DNA of 64,000 nt from XYD12-FULL-36-8 sp964613805 (GCA_964613805.1 CAZTJF010000004.1:1-64000), one strand, 5' to 3'; counted from the first letter of the stretch, positions 8,989-18,517 are shown. Notes: a model not told the origin generated them from the letters alone. Program-made: numbers and translations.

Positions 8989-9876
8989 TTGCCACACCTC
9001 GGAGAAATAACCGCACTTTTAACCGCATGCTGCTGGTCATTCAGCTCATACATTTTTACTGCGGCTGCAAATAGAATCGGTTCGGTTCAAATTAATATTG
9101 ATCGAATAATTCTTGCAGTCATAATTCTTTTCCTTACAATAATTCTCGCCGGAGTTAGTATTGATTTATCCCAAAACCAAGTTAAAAATCTTGCTGTAAG
9201 CGGGATAATTGGTTTGGTAATTGGCGATACATTCTTGTTCAAAGCTTTCACCATGATTGGGACTCGGTTGAGCATGCTGCTTATGTCTTTAACTCCTGCT
9301 ATGAGTGCAATCTTAGCTTACTTTTTTTTAGGTGAAAGAATTGTTTTGATTGGAATTATCGGTATGATAATCACTTTAGTTGGAATAGTGCTCGTTGTAT
9401 TTGATAGGAAAGAAAAAGATGCATCTCATTCAAAAAGGGGATTGGGAATACTCTATGGAATTCTCGGTGCGCTTGGTCAAGCAGTCGGGCTGATCTTTGC
9501 AAAACTTGCATTTGAAGAATCGAACATCAATGGATTTCTTGCAACATTTGTCAGATTATTATCGGCAGCAATTCTAATTCTTCCAATTTCACTTTTACTT
9601 AGGCGATATAAAAATCCAATTGCACTTTATAAATCTGACACAAAAGGTTTAGCTTTAACTTTTGGCGGAACATTTTTCGGTCCGTTTCTCGGTATAACGC
9701 TTAGCTTAATTGCAATTTCTAACACAAGTGTTGGAATTGCATCAACATTGATGGCAACGGTTCCGGTTATCATGCTGCCGATTGGCAAATTTGTCTTTAA
9801 AGATAAAATAAATGTAAAAGCCATCATCGGTGCTGTAATTGCGGTTGCAGGTGTTGCAATTTTGTTTTTGCGGTGA
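8989..9876 (+). CDS. EamA/DMT-family transporter
   Basis: A 295-residue integral membrane protein with about ten hydrophobic helices arranged as two EamA repeats (about 1-137 and 150-295). Repeat landmarks include LGEITALLTACCWSFSS at the start and ALGQAVGLIFAKLAF at the start of the second half, each followed by a helix ending in a conserved P/G-rich turn (LTPAMSAILAYFFLGERI and MATVPVIMLPIGKFVF). These proteins export or import small metabolites; the substrate cannot be predicted. The start is a TTG, because no ATG or GTG occurs before the first conserved helix. Confidence 0.88.
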   Translation: MPHLGEITALLTACCWSFSSYIFTAAANRIGSVQINIDRIILAVIILFLTIILAGVSIDLSQNQVKNLAVSGIIGLVIGDTFLFKAFTMIGTRLSMLLMSLTPAMSAILAYFFLGERIVLIGIIGMIITLVGIVLVVFDRKEKDASHSKRGLGILYGILGALGQAVGLIFAKLAFEESNINGFLATFVRLLSAAILILPISLLLRRYKNPIALYKSDTKGLALTFGGTFFGPFLGITLSLIAISNTSVGIASTLMATVPVIMLPIGKFVFKDKINVKAIIGAVIAVAGVAILFLR

Positions 9877-9893
9877 AATCATTTTTTGAATAG

Positions 9894-10021
9894 CCCCAAC
9901 TTTCAAGTTGGGGATACAATGTCTTCCTTAACAATTAGGGCTTTAGCCCAATTAACAGTCTTCAATGGACTAAAGTCCTGAGTTTATAGTTGGATATAAA
10001 CCTCCGGCATAAATGCCGGAG
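9894..10021. repeat. Cluster of four short hairpins
   Basis: Four perfect palindromes lie in 128 bp. They are CCCCAACTT-TC-AAGTTGGGG (9894-9913), GGGCT-TT-AGCCC (9938-9949), GGACT-AA-AGTCC (9967-9978) and CTCCGGCAT-AA-ATGCCGGAG (10002-10021). The first belongs to the TC-tip family found around the transposase; the third and fourth share an AA tip with copies near 39.2-39.4 kb. Confidence 0.75.
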
Positions 10022-10095
10022 CTATTAAATGAAAAAGCCTCAATATTTTCCCATAATTTATTGTATTTTTCTACCCTAATTTTTTGGGAGTTAAC

Positions 10096-11496
10096 TTGAA
10101 AATTCAATTCTTTGGAGCAGCACAAACTGTTACCGGCTCACAGCATCTTTTAACAATTAACGGAAAAAAGATTTTACTTGACTGCGGACTCTACCAAGGT
10201 AAACGAAAAGAGGCATTCGAAATAAACAGAAATTTCCTATTCAACCCTTCGGATGTTGATGTACTAGTTTTATCCCATGCACACATTGATCACAGCGGTA
10301 ACATTCCTAATCTGATTAAAAATGGTTATGATGGACCAATCTATACTACTTCTGCAACAGTTGACCTTTGCCAGATTATGCTTCGAGATTCGGCTCACAT
10401 TCAAGAACGTGATGTTGAGTTTGTGAACAAAAAAAGAATTAGACAGAATCAAAATCCCTTTGAACCGCTTTATACAATTCAAGATGTTGAAAATGCTATG
10501 TCTCAATTCATCGGAGTGCAGTACGATAAAGCTATTGAAATTGTGCCAGGTGTAAATCTGCAATTTATTGATGCGGGGCATATTCTTGGTTCAGCAGGAA
10601 TTTTTCTTGAGATTGAAGAAAATAAAAAGAAGCTTCGTCTCTGTTTCAGCGGGGATATTGGAAGACCTGATATGCCTGTGATAAAAAATCCAGTTCTACC
10701 TGCCGATCTTGACTTGCTGATTATGGAAAGCACTTATGGAAATAAACTGCACGCAGTTTCTGATGAAGTAGAAGAAGAAATGGTTAAACTTATCACCAAG
10801 GTTGTTCAAAGAAAAGGAAAAATTATCATTCCCGCTTTTGCAATTGGTAAAACTCAATTACTTGTTTACATTTTGCATAAACTGTTTAATCAGAATCGAA
10901 TTCCAATATTGCCAATTTATGTTGACAGCCCTCTTGCGGTTGATGCAACAAGTGTTTACAGAATGCATCCGGAGTGTTATGATAGAGAAACCTACCGGGT
11001 ATTCCTAAATAATTATGAAGATCCGTTTGGATTCAGCCGCTTGACTTATATTCGTGATGTTAATGATTCAAAAAATCTTAATGACCTAAAAGATCCGTGC
11101 ATAATTATTTCCGCATCGGGAATGGCGGAAGCCGGACGTATTCTTCATCATCTCGCAAACAACATCGAGAATCATCGAAACTGTATTTTGTTTGTAGGAT
11201 ATGCTGCTCAAGAAACTCTTGCAAGAAAAATAATGGATGGAATGAAAGAAGTAAGCATTCTCGGTGATGTTTATAAAGTAAATGCTGAGGTTGTGTCTAT
11301 GGATTACTTCAGTGCGCATGCGGATCAAAATGGCTTGCTGGAATATCTAAAATTGAGTAAACCCGAAAAATTGAAAAACATTTTCTTGGTTCACGGTGAA
11401 AGTGAGCAATCTTTACCGCTTCGTGAGAAAATTATTTCAAAAGGATTTCGTTCTGTTGAGTATCCTAAAAAAGGGGATGAATTCGAAATAAATTAA
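10096..11496 (+). CDS. Beta-CASP metallo-beta-lactamase fold RNase/exonuclease
   Basis: A 466-residue cytosolic protein of the CPSF-73/RNase J-related MBL group. The zinc motif HAHIDHSG comes after DVLVLS, followed by DAGHILGSAG, SGDIGRPD, the beta-CASP segment starting ESTYGN, and a C-terminal RNA-specificity region (FSAHADQNGL, LVHGES). All predicted metal ligands are visible, so it should be an active metallohydrolase acting on RNA (family inference). The start is taken as TTG 10096, spaced five bases from GGGAG. The TTG at 10084 overlaps that ribosome-binding site. Confidence 0.88.
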   Translation: MKIQFFGAAQTVTGSQHLLTINGKKILLDCGLYQGKRKEAFEINRNFLFNPSDVDVLVLSHAHIDHSGNIPNLIKNGYDGPIYTTSATVDLCQIMLRDSAHIQERDVEFVNKKRIRQNQNPFEPLYTIQDVENAMSQFIGVQYDKAIEIVPGVNLQFIDAGHILGSAGIFLEIEENKKKLRLCFSGDIGRPDMPVIKNPVLPADLDLLIMESTYGNKLHAVSDEVEEEMVKLITKVVQRKGKIIIPAFAIGKTQLLVYILHKLFNQNRIPILPIYVDSPLAVDATSVYRMHPECYDRETYRVFLNNYEDPFGFSRLTYIRDVNDSKNLNDLKDPCIIISASGMAEAGRILHHLANNIENHRNCILFVGYAAQETLARKIMDGMKEVSILGDVYKVNAEVVSMDYFSAHADQNGLLEYLKLSKPEKLKNIFLVHGESEQSLPLREKIISKGFRSVEYPKKGDEFEIN

Positions 11497-11531
11497 GATT
11501 AAGCCAAAGACGGACGGATAAGATGAAATCT

Positions 11532-12044
11532 CTAACTCTGAAGATTTGTTTTATAATGCTGATACGTTCTCTCATCAAAGCAAACAAAAATTGCTTTCTC
11601 AATTAACTCATCTTTCTCTAAAAATTCTTTTACAGTTTGAACTGCAATATTCGCCGCACGATCTGAAGGAAAACCATAAACCCCTGTTGATATTGCTGGG
11701 AATGCAATTGATTTTATTCCGTTCTCTCTCGCAAGTATCAGAGAATTTTTATAGCAGCTAGCTAATAATTTATCTTCGTTTTTATTCCTCCCATTCCAAA
11801 CAGGTCCGACAGTATGTATAACATATTTTGCTGGAAGATTATATCCTTTTGTAATCTTAGCTTCACCGGTCGGACAACCATTTAGTGTCTTGCATTCTTC
11901 TAAAAGTTTTGGTCCGGCTGCACAGTGAATTGCACCATCAACTCCACCGCCGCCCAATAAACTTGAATTTGCAGCATTTACAATTGCATCAACTTTTAGT
12001 TTGGTTATGTCACCAATTTCTAGATGAATTTTTTCTTGTTGCAT
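11532..12044 (-). CDS. Macrodomain protein (YmdB-like O-acetyl-ADP-ribose deacetylase)
   Basis: A 170-residue single macrodomain. Family motifs are strong: GDITKLKVDAIVNAANSSL, the glycine-rich loop GGGGVDGAIH, AAGPKLLEEC, VIHTVGPVW and the phosphate loop AFPAISTGVYGFP. The arrangement closely matches E. coli YmdB, which hydrolyses O-acetyl-ADP-ribose and removes some ADP-ribose from proteins. The ATG at 12044 begins directly before the first beta-strand. An in-frame ATG at 12092 would add 16 residues of no clear homology and cannot be excluded. It is convergent with the MBL gene. Confidence 0.9.
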   Translation of the reverse strand: MQQEKIHLEIGDITKLKVDAIVNAANSSLLGGGGVDGAIHCAAGPKLLEECKTLNGCPTGEAKITKGYNLPAKYVIHTVGPVWNGRNKNEDKLLASCYKNSLILARENGIKSIAFPAISTGVYGFPSDRAANIAVQTVKEFLEKDELIEKAIFVCFDERTYQHYKTNLQS

Positions 12045-12103
12045 TATTTTGATTCCATAAAAAATCTTATTGGTAAACTTATTAAAGATCATTGAAAATT
12101 GTT

Positions 12104-12172
12104 GAACTCCAACGGAGTTCTTGTTTCTGTGGGATTTATTATCTCTACAGATATTAGACTCCTAACGGAGTT
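12104..12172. repeat. Pair of NACGGAGT-type small palindromes
   Basis: GAACTCCAACGGAGTTC (12104-12120) and ACTCCTAACGGAGT (12158-12171) share the core ACTCC-N-AAC-GGAGT, which fits a dispersed intergenic element. The remaining sequence to 12490 (about 320 bp) shows no gene. It ends in the ribosome-binding site GGGAAGGA of the next operon and must contain that operon's promoter. Confidence 0.55.
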
Positions 12173-12490
12173 AGAAAACAATTAAACACGTTCCCACCTT
12201 TGGCGGAATTCTACAATTGTGCCTTCACATTTGCAATTCAGAAAAACAGAAATTCAGGTTATTCCTTATCATAAAAAAAGGAATTTAAATTGTCAGTATT
12301 GAGAATTTAATGGATATCCTGGCTTGAAGAAATTTAATTTCCTTATGGCAACTCTTAATGTATTTGAAAAATTCACACAATTCTGATTCTGGGGTTTTTA
12401 TCGAGAAAATGGCATAATTTTGGACAAAGAAAAGCATTAGTTTTAACTAAATGCTAAAAACACTATATCATTTCTTGAAAGGGAAGGAAA

Positions 12491-13399
12491 ATGTCCGGCA
12501 AAACTCGTCGTGATTTTCTTAAAAAGTCTGCAGTTATTGGGGCTGGAATTACTGGGCTTTCAACAGCAACTGCTAAGGCAGCACCAACCAATATTTTATC
12601 ACCTGACAGAATGGGAGTACTTGTGGACACAACTGTCTGTGTCGGCTGCCGAAATTGTGAATGGGCTTGCAAAGATGCTCATAATTTACCCGCTGGTGAT
12701 TTGGAAACTTATGAAAATAGAAAAATATTAGAAACAAAACGCAGACCTGACCACACAGCACTTACTGTTGTCAATGAATACTCACCCGGTAAAAATTCAA
12801 GTCTGCCAGTGGACGTAAAAGTTCAATGTATGCATTGCGATCACCCGGCGTGTGTATCTGCATGTATAGTTGGCGCATTTTCTAAACAGGAAAACGGTTC
12901 AGTAATTTGGGATACAGACATGTGTATTGGCTGTCGATATTGTATGGCGGCGTGTCCGTTCCAAATTCCTGCTTTCGAATATGATAAAGCAATTGACCCG
13001 CTGATTATGAAATGTGATTTTTGCTATGAAAGAACTAAAGAAGGCAAACTTCCTGCGTGTGTTAAAATTTGCCCTGTTGAAGCACTAACCTATGGACCAC
13101 GAACCGATCTTGTTAAAATTGCACGTAATAGAATTAAACGAAATCCTGATCGTTATGTTGATCATGTATTTGGTGAATATGAAGTTGGCGGAACATCATG
13201 GATGTACTTGGCGAATAAAGATTTTAAGCAACTTGATTTTCCAAACTTGGGCAAGAATCCCGCGCCTGGTGTTTCCGAATCAATTCAGCATGGAATATTT
13301 GCATACTTTTTTCCACCTGTTTCTTTGTATGCATTACTTGGAGGAATTATGTGGATTAACAAACGTCGTAAAGAATTCGAAGAGGAGGGTAAGATATGA
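12491..13399 (+). CDS. HybA-like periplasmic four-[4Fe-4S] ferredoxin subunit
   Basis: A 302-residue electron-transfer subunit. It opens with a Tat signal (TRRDFLKKSAVIGAG), so it is folded before export. Four cysteine clusters follow: CVGCRNCEWAC, CMHCDHPACVSAC, CIGCRYCMAACP and CDFCY...CVKICP, enough ligands for four [4Fe-4S] centres. A hydrophobic helix near the C-terminus (HGIFAYFFPPVSLYALLGG) would anchor it in the membrane, as in E. coli HybA. Its stop overlaps the next start (ATGA), indicating translational coupling with the NrfD/HybB-like gene. No catalytic molybdopterin or NiFe subunit is nearby. Confidence 0.93.
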   Translation: MSGKTRRDFLKKSAVIGAGITGLSTATAKAAPTNILSPDRMGVLVDTTVCVGCRNCEWACKDAHNLPAGDLETYENRKILETKRRPDHTALTVVNEYSPGKNSSLPVDVKVQCMHCDHPACVSACIVGAFSKQENGSVIWDTDMCIGCRYCMAACPFQIPAFEYDKAIDPLIMKCDFCYERTKEGKLPACVKICPVEALTYGPRTDLVKIARNRIKRNPDRYVDHVFGEYEVGGTSWMYLANKDFKQLDFPNLGKNPAPGVSESIQHGIFAYFFPPVSLYALLGGIMWINKRRKEFEEEGKI

Positions 13400-14643
13400 G
13401 TCACGAATTAGTTAACCCAACACCGATTAAAAGAAAATATTTTACTCCAGGAGTTATTATACTTTGTGTAATTGCACTCAATGGTTTATTCTTTCTTATG
13501 TGGAGATTTTTATTTGGGTTGGGGGCAGTTACAAATCTTAACAATCAATACCCTTGGGGATTGTGGATTGGAGTTGATGTCGCCGCAGGTGTTGCGCTTG
13601 CTGCGGGCGGTTTTACAACAGCTGCTTTAGGTCATGTTATGCACAGAGAAGAATATCATGCAATTGTACGCCCCGCTTTGCTTACAGCGATGCTTGGCTA
13701 TACTTTTGTTGCAATGGGAGTTTTTGTTGATATTGGAAGATGGTATTTCATTTGGCATCCATTAATTATGTGGAATGGAAACTCAGCCCTCTTTGAAGTT
13801 GGCATTTGTGTCATGATTTACATGACTGTTCTATATATTGAATTTCTTCCTATTGTTACAGAGAGATTTATTGGTAAAGTTAATCTGCCGGGATTTATAT
13901 CCTGGTTAAATAAACCTGTGGATAAAGTTTTGAGACTGCTTGACCGCGGATTATCAAAAACTATGTTCATATTCATAATTGCCGGAGTTGTTCTTTCAAC
14001 ACTTCATCAATCATCACTTGGTACTTTGATGGTTATTGCCGGACCGAAGATGCATCCGCTTTGGCAAACTCCGATTCTTCCGTTGTTATTTTTACTATCA
14101 GCGATTTCCGTTGGATTGCCAATGGTTATTTTTGAATCACTTACTGCTACGCGTTCACTAAAATTGAAAGCCGAAATGCATATACTCTCAAGGTTAGGAT
14201 CAATGATTGCTCCTCTGCTTGGAATTTATCTCGCATTTAAAATTGGTGATATGTTTATTCGAAAAACTTTTGTTTACCTTGGAGAATTTAACACTGCGAG
14301 CATCATGTTCACCATTGAGCTGCTGTTTGGAGTTATAATTCCTTTGAGAATGTTTCTTTCGCAAAAGGTTTTAAAATCACCCCCGTTACTTTTTACAGCT
14401 TCCGCACTTGTTGTTTTCGGAGTATTAATAAACCGAATAAACAATTTTGTTGTTGCATATAATCCTCCCTATTCAACAGAATCATATTTCCCGTCATTCG
14501 GTGAAATCTCTGTCACACTTGGATTTGCAGCAATGTTGATCCTTGCGTACAGATTTATTGTTGTTAATTTTCCTGTTATAAGCTTACCAGGGACACAAAC
14601 CGCTCAACCCACCAAATACAAAATAAGAGGGGTAGAAAAATGA
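13396..14643 (+). CDS. HybB/NrfD-like integral membrane quinone-interacting subunit
   Basis: A 415-residue polytopic membrane protein with about ten helices. The segment FGLGAVTNLNNQYPWGLW followed by GVDVAAGVALAAGGF is diagnostic of the HybB/DsrP branch of the NrfD family, which exchanges electrons with the quinone pool. It overlaps both neighbours by ATGA-type junctions (12491 gene and 14640 gene), so the three products are almost certainly one complex. Expected role: move electrons between menaquinone and the periplasmic Fe-S and cytochrome subunits. Direction is not determined. Confidence 0.93.
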   Translation: MSHELVNPTPIKRKYFTPGVIILCVIALNGLFFLMWRFLFGLGAVTNLNNQYPWGLWIGVDVAAGVALAAGGFTTAALGHVMHREEYHAIVRPALLTAMLGYTFVAMGVFVDIGRWYFIWHPLIMWNGNSALFEVGICVMIYMTVLYIEFLPIVTERFIGKVNLPGFISWLNKPVDKVLRLLDRGLSKTMFIFIIAGVVLSTLHQSSLGTLMVIAGPKMHPLWQTPILPLLFLLSAISVGLPMVIFESLTATRSLKLKAEMHILSRLGSMIAPLLGIYLAFKIGDMFIRKTFVYLGEFNTASIMFTIELLFGVIIPLRMFLSQKVLKSPPLLFTASALVVFGVLINRINNFVVAYNPPYSTESYFPSFGEISVTLGFAAMLILAYRFIVVNFPVISLPGTQTAQPTKYKIRGVEK

Positions 14644-15782
14644 AGAAGATATTATTTGCTGCATTCACATTGATTTTTACGATCGGATTAAACGCCCAGC
14701 AAAGTCCGGGAATAAATCATCAGAAACTGCACATCAATTGTGTCAACTGTCATACTTGCGGTATCCCAACAAAAGAAGAACCTTGCTGGGTTGAATGTCC
14801 TCGTGAAAAAATGATAACAGTTTATATGAAGCCAGAACAAACTGCTGAGCTTATTGTTATTGATCAATTGAGCGATAGATATGGTCCTGTTTACTTTTCA
14901 CATAAGTTACACTCACAAATGTCAGATATGCATGGCGGCTGCGTCAATTGCCACCATCACAATACTTTAGAAGAAATATTACAATGCAGCAGTTGTCACG
15001 AATCAACGAGAAGTCGAGAAGATATCAGCCATGTTGATTTAAAGGGTGCGTATCACAGGCAATGTATGGGCTGCCACCGTGAATGGAGTCATACAACTGG
15101 ATGTAATTCTTGTCATACACCGAAGAAAGATTTTGTGAGGAACCAGAAAGAACACGTAAAGAAAAAAATATCTGGAAAAGATCATCCTATAGTTCTTGAA
15201 CCAACAAAAATTTCTTACAAAACAAATACTGATAAAGGAAAACTTGTAACTTTTTATCATGATGATCATACGAAAAAATTTGGATTAAGCTGCAACACAT
15301 GTCATGGACAACAGGGCTGCACAAAATGCCATGATGTTAATAAGAAATCCGGTGATCAGCCGAGAACAGTAAGCACCAAAAAAACTTTTGAAGAGCAGCA
15401 TAGGAATTGTATAAGCTGTCATAGTAAAAATGAATCCTGCAGCAAGTGCCACAGTGATAGAGCACTGGAACCGTTTGATCATAGCATAAGAACAGGATGG
15501 GCTTTGGGTAAATATCATACAAAGTTATCTTGTGCCAAATGTCATGGATCAAAGCTGCCATACAAAAAAGTAGATAATAAATGTATAAGCTGCCACAATA
15601 AATGGAACAGTGAGAACTTTAAACATTCAATAACCGGTTTGCAGCTTGATGAAACCCATTTAGAACTAAGTTGTGAGGATTGTCATTTAAAAAACAACTA
15701 TGCTGTTAAACCAAGTTGTGCAAATTGTCATGAGGATTATGTTTATCCAAAAGTTAAACCGGGGAAATTGATAAGCAAATAA
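14640..15782 (+). CDS. Thirteen-haem cytochrome c
   Basis: A 380-residue secreted cytochrome with a signal peptide (ILFAAFTLIFTIGLNAQ) and 13 CxxCH motifs, spread from CVNCH near residue 35 to CANCH near 363. Two additional cysteines (EEPCW, VECP) follow the first motif. Spacing in the middle third (HxxCxxCH pairs such as CNTCH...CTKCH and CISCH...CSKCH) resembles class III/HmcA-type cytochromes. It is translationally coupled to the NrfD-like gene and is the likely terminal electron carrier or donor of the complex. No outer-membrane porin-cytochrome partner is adjacent, so extracellular electron transfer is not supported here. Confidence 0.93.
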   Translation: MKKILFAAFTLIFTIGLNAQQSPGINHQKLHINCVNCHTCGIPTKEEPCWVECPREKMITVYMKPEQTAELIVIDQLSDRYGPVYFSHKLHSQMSDMHGGCVNCHHHNTLEEILQCSSCHESTRSREDISHVDLKGAYHRQCMGCHREWSHTTGCNSCHTPKKDFVRNQKEHVKKKISGKDHPIVLEPTKISYKTNTDKGKLVTFYHDDHTKKFGLSCNTCHGQQGCTKCHDVNKKSGDQPRTVSTKKTFEEQHRNCISCHSKNESCSKCHSDRALEPFDHSIRTGWALGKYHTKLSCAKCHGSKLPYKKVDNKCISCHNKWNSENFKHSITGLQLDETHLELSCEDCHLKNNYAVKPSCANCHEDYVYPKVKPGKLISK

Positions 15783-15817
15783 TTAATTTTAAAGAAAATG
15801 ATTAACAATGACGCGAG

Positions 15818-17686
15818 ATGTTTAAGAAAATAGGATTTCGTTTAATATTTGTTGTGGCATTTACATCACTTGTAATAATTGGTGTTTACGCTTATTTCAA
15901 TGTAAAAGCACAAAGCAATATTTTAATCTCTGAAGTTGAAAGGCATGCAAATCAGCTTGGTGAAACAGTTATCTCAAGTACACGCTTTGATATGCTGCTT
16001 AATCAGAGGGATAGAATTCAGCAAACAATAAACTCCATCGGTACACAACCGCAGATACGTGATGTTAGAATAATAAATAAAGATGGTGAAATAACTTATT
16101 CATCCGATCCTAACAGTATAAATCAAATGGTTGATAAACGCGCCGAGAGTTGTTATGCCTGCCATGCCGAAGATAAACCATTAGAACAAATTTCTATTAC
16201 TGAACGAACGCGAGTATTTAGAGTTCATCCTGATTCCAACCGCATAATTGGAATAATCACTCCAATATATAATGAAAAATCTTGCTGGCAATCCGATTGT
16301 CATGCTCATCCGCAAAACCAAAAAGTGCTAGGAGTATTGGATGTTTCAATTTCGCTTGCAGATATTGACAAAGCAATTGTTAAAAGAGAATGGGAAATAG
16401 TAATCTTTGCAATTGTAGCTATTATTGCGGTTGGTTTGCTGATTGCGTTTTTTGTAAGGCGGTGGGTTTCAAATCCCGTTAAAGAATTATTGAATGCAAC
16501 TCAGCAAGTCAGTCAAGGTAATTTGAATTATGCAATAAAGGATTTCGGTCAGGATGAAATTGGCAAACTTGGGCAGTCATTCAATAACATGACAAAAAAA
16601 TTATCCGAAGCAAGGATGCAGCTATTTCAATCCGATAAAATGGCATCACTTGGACGGCTTGCTGCTGGAGTTGCTCATGAAATAAATAATCCCTTGACAG
16701 GTGTTCTGACTTATAGCAGTTTTTTGTTGAAACGTACTAAAGATAATCCTGAATTTCAGGAGGATCTGAATATTATTGTAAGAGAAACTTTGCGAAGCCG
16801 TGAAATTGTGAAAAGTTTGTTAGATTTTGCCCGCCAGTCAGTTCCTAAAAAAGGCAATGCCGATATAAATGACATAATTGAAAAATCCATTAGCGTTATA
16901 GAAAAGCAGCTTTCAATTAAAAAAGTTAAAATAATTAAACAAGCTGAAGCTAATCTTCCCAGAATAATTATTGATGCAAATCAAATTCAGCAAGTGTTTA
17001 TTAATCTTTTTGTTAATGCTTCAGATGCGATGGGTGAAAGCAGTGGTACAATTACAGTTGCCTCAAGAAAAATATCATTGGCACCATTTGGAGTTGCACA
17101 GATCAAAAAAGCTGCATGTCCCAAACGTCATAGTCTTATGGACAATGAATATAAAATTGACGGACTACCATCCTTGAAAGTAAAAGTAGTTTCAAATGCT
17201 AAAGAGGGAATAATTCATTTAGATCCAGTTTATGGAAAGCATCGCAATCATTACAATCCAGGTTTTAATGTAGATAAAAACACAAAGTTTCTTTGCCCCG
17301 AGTGTAATATTTCGTTAATCCAGGAAGGTAAAACTTGCCCGAAGTGCAGTGCGCCTGTGATTACATTGGAAATAACTGGACAAGGGCTTTATGAAGTTTG
17401 TTCAGCTGAAAATAGTAATTGGGAAAAGTGGGATTATGTTGACTCAGCCGGATTGAAGGATTATATCGAAATAAAAATCAGTGATACCGGCTCCGGAATT
17501 AGTCAAGATGATCTTCCTAAAATCTTTGAGCCATTTTTCTCAACTAAAGGACAAAAAGGTACAGGACTTGGTTTAGCAGTTATTTGGGGAATAATTGATA
17601 ATCATAACGGAACCATAAATGTTGAAAGCGAAGAAGGTAAGGGAACAACTTTCACAATTCGACTTCCGCTTTCACAGCAGAATTAA
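15818..17686 (+). CDS. Haem-motif sensor histidine kinase with cysteine-rich insertion in the ATPase domain
   Basis: A 622-residue membrane kinase. TM1 is about 7-28 and TM2 about 193-213. The periplasmic domain between them has a c-type haem motif CYACH (112-116) and a second CWQSDCH (C-x4-C-H, 156-162). HAMP is about 214-268. HisKA has H287 in GVAHEINNP. The HATPase domain has its N-box (INLFVNASDAM, about 395-405) and G-boxes (DTGSG, GTGLGLAV). Between them about 120 residues are inserted, with a zinc-ribbon-like CPEC...CPKC (493-510) plus Cys434 and Cys528. Position after the multihaem cytochrome suggests it senses redox state or a haem ligand (inference). It probably phosphorylates the next two gene products. 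Confidence 0.9.
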   Translation: MFKKIGFRLIFVVAFTSLVIIGVYAYFNVKAQSNILISEVERHANQLGETVISSTRFDMLLNQRDRIQQTINSIGTQPQIRDVRIINKDGEITYSSDPNSINQMVDKRAESCYACHAEDKPLEQISITERTRVFRVHPDSNRIIGIITPIYNEKSCWQSDCHAHPQNQKVLGVLDVSISLADIDKAIVKREWEIVIFAIVAIIAVGLLIAFFVRRWVSNPVKELLNATQQVSQGNLNYAIKDFGQDEIGKLGQSFNNMTKKLSEARMQLFQSDKMASLGRLAAGVAHEINNPLTGVLTYSSFLLKRTKDNPEFQEDLNIIVRETLRSREIVKSLLDFARQSVPKKGNADINDIIEKSISVIEKQLSIKKVKIIKQAEANLPRIIIDANQIQQVFINLFVNASDAMGESSGTITVASRKISLAPFGVAQIKKAACPKRHSLMDNEYKIDGLPSLKVKVVSNAKEGIIHLDPVYGKHRNHYNPGFNVDKNTKFLCPECNISLIQEGKTCPKCSAPVITLEITGQGLYEVCSAENSNWEKWDYVDSAGLKDYIEIKISDTGSGISQDDLPKIFEPFFSTKGQKGTGLGLAVIWGIIDNHNGTINVESEEGKGTTFTIRLPLSQQN

Positions 17687-17695
17687 AATTTATTT

Positions 17696-18517
17696 ATGAG
17701 CAAACCATCTGACATATTGGTAATTGATGACGAACAAGTAATCATAGATGCTGTTGTTAAAATTTCTAGACTTGAAAACTATTCCGTTGATTCTGCTTTA
17801 AATGTTAAAGGGGCATTAGAGAAGATTTCAAAAAATCATTTTACAATTGTCCTTTGTGATATTATGATGCCCGATGGTGATGGTTTCCAGGTTTTAAACG
17901 AACTGCAATTGAAGAATATTGACAGCGCTTTAATAATGATGACCGGATACTCAACAGTTGAGAATGCTGTTAATTCACTGTATCAAGGTGCGGTTGATTT
18001 TATTCCCAAACCGTTTACTGTTGATGAACTTTTGAGTTCTTTATACAGGGTAACAAAGTATAAACAGCTAAAAGAAAAGCAAAGCCAATCGTTAGATCAA
18101 AATCAAAAAGTTGAATTATATTATGTTGACTGTCCAGCAAAATATTTTCGGCTCGGTCATTCAAGCTGGCTTTTTGAAGAAAGAGATGGCTCAGTTCTGG
18201 CAGGCATTTGTGATATTTTTCTAAAATCAATTGGGACAGTTACTGAAATGGAACTGCTTGCTTCTGAAGATGAAATTGTTCAAGGTATAAGCTGCATTAC
18301 AATTAAATCTGGAGATGATAGAACTCACAAAGTTGCATCACCGATTTCAGGCAGAGTTATCGAAGTGAATCAAAATTTAAAATCGAATTCAAGCTTGATT
18401 GAAAAAGATCCATACTTTAACGGCTGGGTATATCGCGTTATTCCCGCTGATCTTGGTTACGAAATTAAAAAATTAGTTCCGTGCAGTTCAGATAGAATGC
18501 ACATTGGAGCCACATAA
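17696..18517 (+). CDS. Response regulator fused to a GcvH-like (lipoyl-fold) domain
   Basis: A 273-residue cytosolic regulator starting 9 nt after the kinase. Residues 1-120 are a complete receiver: acidic pair DDE (11-13), phospho-acceptor Asp55 (LCDIMMPDG), Thr83 (MMTGYS) and Lys105 (PKPF). Residues about 140-260 resemble glycine-cleavage H protein: RLGHSSWLF, then SPISGRVIEVNQ and KDPYFNGWVYRV. The lysine that carries lipoate in GcvH (in ESVKA) is not in place; the equivalent stretch is GDDRTHKVA. There is no DNA-binding domain, so output is probably protein-protein. The next gene has the same fusion. Confidence 0.85.
   Translation: MSKPSDILVIDDEQVIIDAVVKISRLENYSVDSALNVKGALEKISKNHFTIVLCDIMMPDGDGFQVLNELQLKNIDSALIMMTGYSTVENAVNSLYQGAVDFIPKPFTVDELLSSLYRVTKYKQLKEKQSQSLDQNQKVELYYVDCPAKYFRLGHSSWLFEERDGSVLAGICDIFLKSIGTVTEMELLASEDEIVQGISCITIKSGDDRTHKVASPISGRVIEVNQNLKSNSSLIEKDPYFNGWVYRVIPADLGYEIKKLVPCSSDRMHIGAT

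Noticed and set aside
14640..15782. Cytochrome as part of a porin-cytochrome extracellular electron conduit
   Set aside because: No outer-membrane porin or second extracellular cytochrome is adjacent; the gene is coupled to an inner-membrane NrfD-like protein.
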